This document shows positions 7,157 to 11,833 of a stretch of 11,833 bases of DNA, in pieces (position 1 is the first letter of the stretch; each line of letters opens with the position of its first letter). The stretch spans positions 1-11,833 of the forward strand of contig WGED01000236.1 of assembly GCA_015492915.1 (NCBI GenBank), given 5' to 3'. A program made the position numbers and the translations under genes. Below the pieces are notes generated by a model, which ran no database searches, was not told the origin of the DNA, and was given only the letters and a program-made list of their open reading frames with translations. Source of the DNA: Cyclobacteriaceae bacterium. Its GTDB lineage: Bacteria > Bacteroidota > Bacteroidia > Cytophagales > Cyclobacteriaceae.

Positions 7157-8401
7157 TTAAATATAATCGAAAACATTCTCCTCGCGATATTTGCCGGATT
7201 TCAGTTTATCCCTCACCGCATCAAATGCCGCAATGGTATCTTCCACATCTTTCAATGTATGAGCTGCCGTCGGAATCAACCTGAGCAGGATAGTACCTCT
7301 CGGCACGATCGGAAAAATAACGATTGAGCAGAAAATGTTGTATTTTTCTCTGATATCCACGATCAGATTACCGGCTTCAATCTCGGTTCCGTTGAGGAAT
7401 ACCGGTGTCACAGGTGATTGCGTGGTGCCGAGGTTATATCCTTTTTCGCGGAGGCCCGATTGCAGGGCATTTACCACCTTCCAGAGGTTATCCTTGAGGC
7501 TTTTGTCGTTTTTCAGCAGTTCAAGCCTTTTCATGCCCCCTATCACCATCGGCATGGGAAGTGACTTGGCAAAAATCTGTGATCGCACATTGTATCGGAG
7601 ATATTTTATCACATCCTTGTCTGCTGCCACGAAAGCGCCTATTCCCGCCATGGATTTGGCGAATGTTGATATATAAATATCTATTTCATTCTGCACGCCA
7701 AAGTGTTCGCCTGTACCTGCGCCGGTTTCGCCCATCGTGCCGAAACCATGTGCGTCGTCGACGAGCAGGCGGAAATTATATTTCTTTTTCAACTCTGCGA
7801 TACCTTTAAGATCGCCCAGATTACCTGACATGCCGAATACACCTTCTGAAATTACCAGAATACCACCACCTGTTTCGCGGGTGATATTGGTAGCTCTCTG
7901 CAATTGCTTCTCAAGACCTTCCATGTCATTGTGGGGAAAAATAAACCTTTTCCCGAGATGCAGCCTTACCCCGTCAATAATGCAGGCGTGAGACTCGGCA
8001 TCATATACGATCACGTCTTTTCTGTCAACGACTGCGTCGATGATCGACGATACGCCCTGATATCCGTAGTTGAGGAGCATGGCGTCTTCTTTTTGCTCAA
8101 ATTCTGCAAGCTGACGCTCAAGTTCTTCATGATATGTGGTATTGCCTGACATGATCCTTGCTCCCATAGGATAGGCCATTCCCCATTCTTTTGCCGCTTC
8201 GGCATCCGCCTTTCTGACCTCGGGGTGATTGGCCAGCCCGAGATAATTGTTCAAACTCCAAGTCAGTACTTCACGTCCTCTGAATTTCATCCTCGGAGCA
8301 ATTTCACCTTCCAGCTTGGGAAACATGAAGTATCCGTTATCATCATCTGCAAACCTGCCCAACGGTGTTTTGCTGATGTCAAGTTTATCAAAAATATCCA
8401 C
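7157..8401 (-). CDS. PLP-dependent alpha-oxoamine synthase family acyltransferase (serine palmitoyltransferase-like)
   Basis: This 414-residue fold-type I PLP enzyme belongs to the group of serine palmitoyltransferase, 2-amino-3-ketobutyrate CoA ligase and 8-amino-7-oxononanoate synthase, which condense an amino acid with an acyl-CoA. Visible motifs are NNYLGLANHP (residues 51-60), ARIMSGNT (81-88), His138 in ESHACIIDG stacking on PLP, Asp215 in LLVDDAHGFG contacting the pyridine nitrogen, and Lys249 in STFAKSMAGIG forming the Schiff base. The C-terminal LRLIPTAAHT matches the family. Sphingolipid synthesis is the most likely role in a Bacteroidota, but substrate cannot be fixed from motifs, and no biotin genes lie nearby. 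The start is GTG 8401: the only upstream in-frame codons before a stop contain no ATG, and the first internal Met is residue 26. It has a consensus promoter at 8442-8473. Confidence 0.88.
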   Translation of the reverse strand: MDIFDKLDISKTPLGRFADDDNGYFMFPKLEGEIAPRMKFRGREVLTWSLNNYLGLANHPEVRKADAEAAKEWGMAYPMGARIMSGNTTYHEELERQLAEFEQKEDAMLLNYGYQGVSSIIDAVVDRKDVIVYDAESHACIIDGVRLHLGKRFIFPHNDMEGLEKQLQRATNITRETGGGILVISEGVFGMSGNLGDLKGIAELKKKYNFRLLVDDAHGFGTMGETGAGTGEHFGVQNEIDIYISTFAKSMAGIGAFVAADKDVIKYLRYNVRSQIFAKSLPMPMVIGGMKRLELLKNDKSLKDNLWKVVNALQSGLREKGYNLGTTQSPVTPVFLNGTEIEAGNLIVDIREKYNIFCSIVIFPIVPRGTILLRLIPTAAHTLKDVEDTIAAFDAVRDKLKSGKYREENVFDYI

Positions 8402-8441
8402 GCTACTAAATTTAAATTGCCATCCAAATTATTAATGGCTG

Positions 8442-8473
8442 CAAATTTAACATTAAAATAACTCTAAGCCAAA
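8442..8473 (-). promoter_or_regulatory. Bacteroidota-type promoter of the PLP acyltransferase gene
   Basis: On the minus strand TTTG (complement of 8470-8473) is followed after 20 bases by TAAATTTG (complement of 8442-8449), an exact match to the TTTG/TAnnTTTG consensus of the Bacteroidota primary sigma factor. Transcription would start near 8436, about 35 bases before the GTG start codon. Confidence 0.65.
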
Positions 8474-8547
8474 GTAAGGAAGGTATTTGAGCGGTTTGCC
8501 GTAAGGTTTTGAATATGAACAGGTACCATATAAAATGAAGAATATTT

Positions 8548-8579
8548 TTTGCGGGGCTGATAAAACTGAAATAAATTTT
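8548..8579 (+). promoter_or_regulatory. Probable promoter of the biotin carboxylase gene
   Basis: TTTG (8548-8551) and TAAATTTT (8572-8579) are spaced by 20 bases, differing from the Bacteroidota consensus only at the last base. The spacing and -7 word mirror those of the divergent acyltransferase promoter 75 bases away. The leader to ATG 8665 would be about 80 bases and includes the inverted repeat at 8608-8637. Confidence 0.42.
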
Positions 8580-8607
8580 ATATTGAAACATAATTGCGGG
8601 ACAAAAC

Positions 8608-8637
8608 AATTATTGATCCCTGGCAGGGCAAATAATT
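8608..8637. repeat. Imperfect palindrome in the biotin carboxylase leader
   Basis: AATTATT (8608-8614) pairs with AATAATT (8631-8637), and CCCTG (8618-8622) pairs with CAGGG (8624-8628). Small bulges of 3 and 2 bases separate the blocks. The palindrome ends 27 bases before ATG 8665 and lies downstream of the proposed promoter, a place suited to an operator for a repressor or to an mRNA hairpin affecting translation. Which of these it is cannot be told from sequence alone. Confidence 0.45.
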
Positions 8638-8664
8638 TATTGCGCCTGTTTTTAACAATATTTC

Positions 8665-10149
8665 ATGAAGAAAATACGAAAAATACTCATTGCCAATCGG
8701 GGGGAGATCGCTGTACGCATCATCAATGCAGCCAATGAATGGGGAATTGCCACTGCGGCTGTATATTCCGACACTGATCGTGTGGCGATGCATGTACGGC
8801 TGGCTGATGAGGTGTACAGGCTTGAAAAAAAAGAAAATGAACCTTATCTCGACATCGATGCTATCATCGGGGCAGCAAAAAAAGCAGAGGTTGATGCTAT
8901 CCACCCGGGCTATGGGTTTTTATCGGAAAATCATCGGTTTGCCAAAGCGGTGGAAGAGGCAGGACTGATCTTTATCGGCCCACCGGCTAATGCCATCAAG
9001 ATGATGGGTGACAAGCTGATCGCAAAAGATACGGCGATCAGAGAAAGGGTTCCCGTTATCCCGGGTTTTCTGATCGAGGAGGAGATTACCCCTGAAATGA
9101 AAAACAAAGCTGCGGAAATCGGTTATCCTCTTCTGATCAAAGCCAGAGCAGGCGGCGGAGGCAAAGGGATGCGCGTCGTGTGGGAGCCGGATTTGCTGGA
9201 AGAAAATATCGGGAGAGCAGTGAGCGAAGCAAGAGAGGCGTTTGGCGACGGGAGTGTTTTTGTAGAGAAATATATTCAAAACCCAAGGCACATAGAATTT
9301 CAGATACTTGCAGATCAGCATGGAAATATAGTGCACCTGTTTGAAAGGGAATGCTCCGTTCAGCGGCGCCATCAGAAAGTGATAGAGGAGGCGCCATCCG
9401 TGGTACTCGATGAATCATTGCGCAGACAGATGGGAGAAGCGGCTGTTAAGCTTGCGCGTGCCTGCGGTTACATCAATGCCGGGACGGTGGAATTTATGGT
9501 GGATAGCGGGAAGAACTACTATTTCCTTGAAGTGAATACCCGTCTTCAGGTGGAGCATCCTGTGACCGAATTTATTACCGGCCTTGATCTCGTGAAGGAG
9601 CAAATCAGGATTGCTGAGGGGCAGCCACTCGGCTTTACGCAAGATGACCTTACAATGAACGGTCATGCTATTGAACTGCGGATTTATGCCGAAGATCCGC
9701 GGAATAACTTTTTACCCGATACGGGAGATTTGAATGTGTACCGCCCTCCAAAAGGGCCGGGCATCAGGGTAGATGACGGCTATGAGGAGGGGATGGAAAT
9801 ACCCATGGAGTATGATCCGCTTATCGGTAAAATGATCGTTCATGCTCAAAACAGGACAGAAGCCATAGCCAGGATGAAACGGGCGATCAGGCAATTCCAC
9901 CTCAGCGGTGTAAAAAACACCCTTGATTTTGGTCTGATTGTCATGGAGAATGAAGAATTTGCAACCGGCCGCTACGATACAGGCTTTGTGAACAGGAACA
10001 GGGAAAAGATCACATTGAAATCCGCCGCCGAACCTGAAGCTGTGCTGGCGGCAATCCTTGGCACAGATATTCTGACTGGAAAAGAAAATCTGAAAACAAT
10101 ACATCGGAACACCTCAGGGAGCAAATGGCGTCATAGACTGAATGATTAA
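8665..10149 (+). CDS. accC: Biotin carboxylase subunit of an acyl-CoA carboxylase
   Basis: This 494-residue ATP-grasp enzyme carboxylates the biotin of a carrier protein using ATP and bicarbonate. The N-terminal domain begins KILIANRGEIAVRI. The ATP-grasp domain has Lys159, a glycine loop (GGGGKGMR, 163-170), Lys238 in QRRHQKVIEEAPS, Glu289, Asn291 and Arg293 in FLEVNTRLQVEHP, and Arg339 in ELRIYAEDP. These correspond closely to the E. coli AccC active-site residues. The protein is longer than E. coli AccC (about 449) by a C-terminal linker-like extension, but no biotin-carrier lysine motif (AMKM-like) is present. No carrier or carboxyltransferase gene is next to it, so it may serve acetyl-, propionyl- or another acyl-CoA carboxylase encoded elsewhere. 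The next gene follows 9 bases later. The symbol names the subunit type, not the substrate. Confidence 0.93.
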   Translation: MKKIRKILIANRGEIAVRIINAANEWGIATAAVYSDTDRVAMHVRLADEVYRLEKKENEPYLDIDAIIGAAKKAEVDAIHPGYGFLSENHRFAKAVEEAGLIFIGPPANAIKMMGDKLIAKDTAIRERVPVIPGFLIEEEITPEMKNKAAEIGYPLLIKARAGGGGKGMRVVWEPDLLEENIGRAVSEAREAFGDGSVFVEKYIQNPRHIEFQILADQHGNIVHLFERECSVQRRHQKVIEEAPSVVLDESLRRQMGEAAVKLARACGYINAGTVEFMVDSGKNYYFLEVNTRLQVEHPVTEFITGLDLVKEQIRIAEGQPLGFTQDDLTMNGHAIELRIYAEDPRNNFLPDTGDLNVYRPPKGPGIRVDDGYEEGMEIPMEYDPLIGKMIVHAQNRTEAIARMKRAIRQFHLSGVKNTLDFGLIVMENEEFATGRYDTGFVNRNREKITLKSAAEPEAVLAAILGTDILTGKENLKTIHRNTSGSKWRHRLND

Positions 10150-10158
10150 ACAACAGAT

Positions 10159-10896
10159 ATGAGAATCAGACAATTTTTCATTGCTTTAATTTTAATGGGC
10201 ATGGGGCATGGGTGGGCTATGGCTCAGTCATCTTCGTTCAATGATCTGTATCCGATTCTCAATGAATATGTGAGGGATTTCCCCGATTTTTTCAGGAAGA
10301 TTCCCGAAGAGCGGCGATATCGCCTTAAGGAGATCGTTTACTTTCTTGAAGAGCAAAGGCTCAGCGGGGCACCGTTACAGATTCTTTTCATCAGCACCGA
10401 CGACAACGCTATCGGACAGATGGCGCGCGTGTGGTCGGAAGCAGCAGCTTTTTATTTTGGCTTCAAAGGCTATAAAGCGTACTCCGGCGGTATTGAGCCG
10501 GGCGAGATTTCGGAAAAAACCATAACAACCCTTGAAAAAGCGGGCTTTATTGCATATAGAAAGGATGTTGAGGGCATGAGGGTGTACCGCCTCAAGTATT
10601 CGTACAATATTAAACCCGTAAACCTTTTTACGAAAAAAATAAGACATCCGTCCAATCCGCGTCATGAGTTTATGGCTGTTTTTGTCGATGAAAATGCCGA
10701 GATCAACGTGCAGAATGTCGCGGGTACCTACAAGAGATTATTTCTTCCCTATGAAGATCCTGGTGGTCATGATGGTACTGGCAATGAAGATGAGATATTT
10801 CAGAACAAATGCCGGCAGGTAGCTGTGGAGATGTTTTATGTGTTTTCAAATCTGCGCAAGCGGTTGCTCAAAAACCAAACTGCCGGGTCGGAGTAA
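10159..10896 (+). CDS. Exported low-molecular-weight phosphatase / arsenate-reductase-like protein lacking the catalytic Cys and Arg
   Basis: This 245-residue protein has a signal peptide (residues 1-22, cut likely after AMA). It then has an N-terminal helical part (28-70) and a domain that follows the LMW-phosphatase/ArsC-like pattern of Bacteroidota secreted family members. The strand ILFIST, helix GQMARVWSEAAAFYFG, motif AYSGG (107-111), TLEKAGF, NPRHEFMAVF and the PYEDP acid loop (198-201, DP general acid retained) all appear in order. Active relatives have C-x5-R in the first loop. Here the loop reads S79-T-D-D-N-A-I85, so the nucleophile is Ser and the Arg is Ile. The second-loop Cys residues seen in relatives are also gone, and C218 is the only Cys. 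The frame is intact and in-family, so it is probably a functional pseudoenzyme or binding protein rather than decaying. It follows the biotin carboxylase gene by 9 bases, suggesting co-transcription. Confidence 0.78.
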   Translation: MRIRQFFIALILMGMGHGWAMAQSSSFNDLYPILNEYVRDFPDFFRKIPEERRYRLKEIVYFLEEQRLSGAPLQILFISTDDNAIGQMARVWSEAAAFYFGFKGYKAYSGGIEPGEISEKTITTLEKAGFIAYRKDVEGMRVYRLKYSYNIKPVNLFTKKIRHPSNPRHEFMAVFVDENAEINVQNVAGTYKRLFLPYEDPGGHDGTGNEDEIFQNKCRQVAVEMFYVFSNLRKRLLKNQTAGSE

Positions 10897-11012
10897 TATC
10901 CTGGTTTTATCGTATTATTTCCTTCGATTCTCCTTCCATAGAGAATTAAGTCCCTCCATTCGTATTTAAAAAGTACAATTTTCCTGTTTCGCTTGTTGGA
11001 CTTATCATGCAG

Positions 11013-11041
11013 TTGGTTGAAGCGACAGCATGCTTGGTTGA
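11013..11041 (+). repeat. Pair of 8-bp direct repeats, possible regulator binding sites
   Basis: TTGGTTGA occurs at 11013-11020 and again at 11034-11041, exactly 21 bases (two helix turns) apart. A related copy, TTGTTGGA, lies at 10993-11000, 20 bases upstream of the first. A 6-bp inverted repeat (TCGCTT 10989-10994, AAGCGA 11020-11025) overlaps them. The block sits about 100 bases before the DUF2202 gene, beyond the 10159-10896 gene, as expected for an activator or repressor array. No confident promoter was found in 10897-11139. Confidence 0.35.
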
Positions 11042-11139
11042 TTTATTATATCATTAATAATCAGCGAGTTATAATTTCCGTTAAGATAGATGTAAGCAAC
11101 GAATGAAATAATTCATAAAACAATAAACATCTGTACATC

Positions 11140-11833
11140 ATGAAAACTTTAAAAAAATTATCAATTATGAAAAAAATGAAAAAATCAATGTTGACATACG
11201 CAATGATTGCGGTAGCAAGCCTCTGGATATTCTCAGGTTGCGATTCAACAGACACAGCGGAAACTACTATTGCCACTTCATCTACCACATTGGTAGACAA
11301 CAATGATCAGATTATTGATCAGAGCAATACCCAATCACTGCTGACGGATGTACCGTTAGAGGAATTGAGCGATGACGAACTGGAAGATATCCTGTTTATG
11401 CGAGAAGAAGAAAAACTGGCTCGCGACGTTTATCTGATCATGTATGACAAATGGGGCATTATCACATTTCAGAATATATCCAGGAGTGAGCAGGCTCACA
11501 TGGATGCAGTCCTCGAACTTATCCACCGCTATGGATTGTCAGACCCTGCAGCAACCACTGATATTGGCGAGTTTGTTAATGAAGATCTTCAGCAATTGTA
11601 CAATGACCTGATCGAAATGGGTTCGGTAAGCGATATCGAGGCACTCAAAGTCGGTGCGCTGATCAAAGAAGTTGATATTGAGGATCTCCGGAGAATTCTC
11701 GATACCGATGTTGACAACAGAGATATTGCATTGGTGTATGGTAACTTACTGCGCGGTTCGGGACATCATCTGAAAGCTTATACCTGGAATCTCAAAAGGA
11801 GAGGAGTGAATTACACACCTCAGGTACTTTCTC
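11140..11833 (+). CDS. DUF2202 ferritin-like domain lipoprotein (partial, C-terminus outside window)
   Basis: The open frame runs to the window edge and gives 231 residues. A basic, Met-rich N-terminus is followed by a hydrophobic stretch and the lipobox WIFSGC with lipidated Cys34. A low-complexity Ser/Thr/Asp-rich linker spans 35-68. The DUF2202-type domain begins at about 75. FMREEEKLARDVY (86-98) and SEQAH with Glu117 and His120 form the first metal-type helix pair. Glu177 in LIKEVDIEDL and His209-His210 in GSGHHLKAY form the second. This four-helix arrangement recalls ferritin-like di-iron proteins, although the family's reaction is not established. Start choice is uncertain: ATGs at 11140, 11167, 11176 and 11188 are all in frame, and 11176 gives the most typical lipoprotein signal; the longest is listed. 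Location would be the periplasmic face of the inner or outer membrane. Confidence 0.85.
   Translation, partial: MKTLKKLSIMKKMKKSMLTYAMIAVASLWIFSGCDSTDTAETTIATSSTTLVDNNDQIIDQSNTQSLLTDVPLEELSDDELEDILFMREEEKLARDVYLIMYDKWGIITFQNISRSEQAHMDAVLELIHRYGLSDPAATTDIGEFVNEDLQQLYNDLIEMGSVSDIEALKVGALIKEVDIEDLRRILDTDVDNRDIALVYGNLLRGSGHHLKAYTWNLKRRGVNYTPQVLS

Noticed and set aside
8535..8738. Plus-strand 67-codon frame overlapping the biotin carboxylase start
   Set aside because: It overlaps a certain gene by 74 bases in another frame, shows no recognisable motif, and covers the probable leader of the carboxylase gene.
10927..10946. ATTCTC/GAGAAT hairpin after the pseudophosphatase gene as a terminator
   Set aside because: The 6-bp AT-rich stem with an 8-base loop and no T-tract is too weak to call.
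1..11833. CRISPR array, phage, toxin-antitoxin or defence genes
   Set aside because: No regularly spaced repeats, nuclease, integrase or toxin-like motifs were seen; the genes are mainly housekeeping and envelope functions.

Overview
The window looks like chromosomal DNA from a member of the Bacteroidota, probably a Cytophagales-type bacterium. Several signs point that way. The start codons mostly lack strong Shine-Dalgarno sequences. One promoter matches the Bacteroidota TTTG/TAnnTTTG signature exactly. Several products belong to families I associate with this phylum: a DUF6913-like protein next to ligA and dapA, a 59-residue Hc1-type histone H1-like protein, a CoA-dependent PLP acyltransferase of the serine palmitoyltransferase group, and a secreted relative of low-molecular-weight phosphatases. 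This is inference from recognised families; no database search was run.

Layout: 1-399 (minus) is the N-terminal part of an exported coiled-coil/leucine-rich-repeat protein cut by the window edge. 400-749 carries no convincing gene, but it holds a perfect 11-bp hairpin and a large imperfect inverted repeat (548-734) that looks like a small hairpin element. 750-1193 (minus) is a small integral membrane protein (COG2426 type). 1384-3174 (plus) is an exported M61 metallopeptidase with a PDZ domain. 3242-6770 (plus) is a compact cluster of ligA, a DUF6913-like gene overlapping it by 8 bases, and dapA, closed by a bidirectional terminator (6820-6846). 6874-7053 (minus) is the Hc1-like gene. 7157-8401 (minus) is the PLP acyltransferase, with a GTG start and a textbook promoter. 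8665-10149 (plus) is a biotin carboxylase, followed 9 bases later by 10159-10896, an exported protein with the phosphatase/arsenate-reductase fold that has lost its catalytic Cys and Arg. 11140-11833 (plus) is a DUF2202-type ferritin-like lipoprotein cut by the right edge.

Most of the window is housekeeping: DNA ligation, lysine/diaminopimelate synthesis, biotin-dependent carboxylation, probable sphingolipid-type or alpha-oxoamine synthesis, and envelope proteins. I see no CRISPR array, phage, toxin-antitoxin or defence island. The parts that deserve a second look are the degenerate, exported phosphatase-fold protein coupled to the orphan biotin carboxylase, the 187-bp hairpin element, and the repeat-rich leader of the DUF2202 gene.
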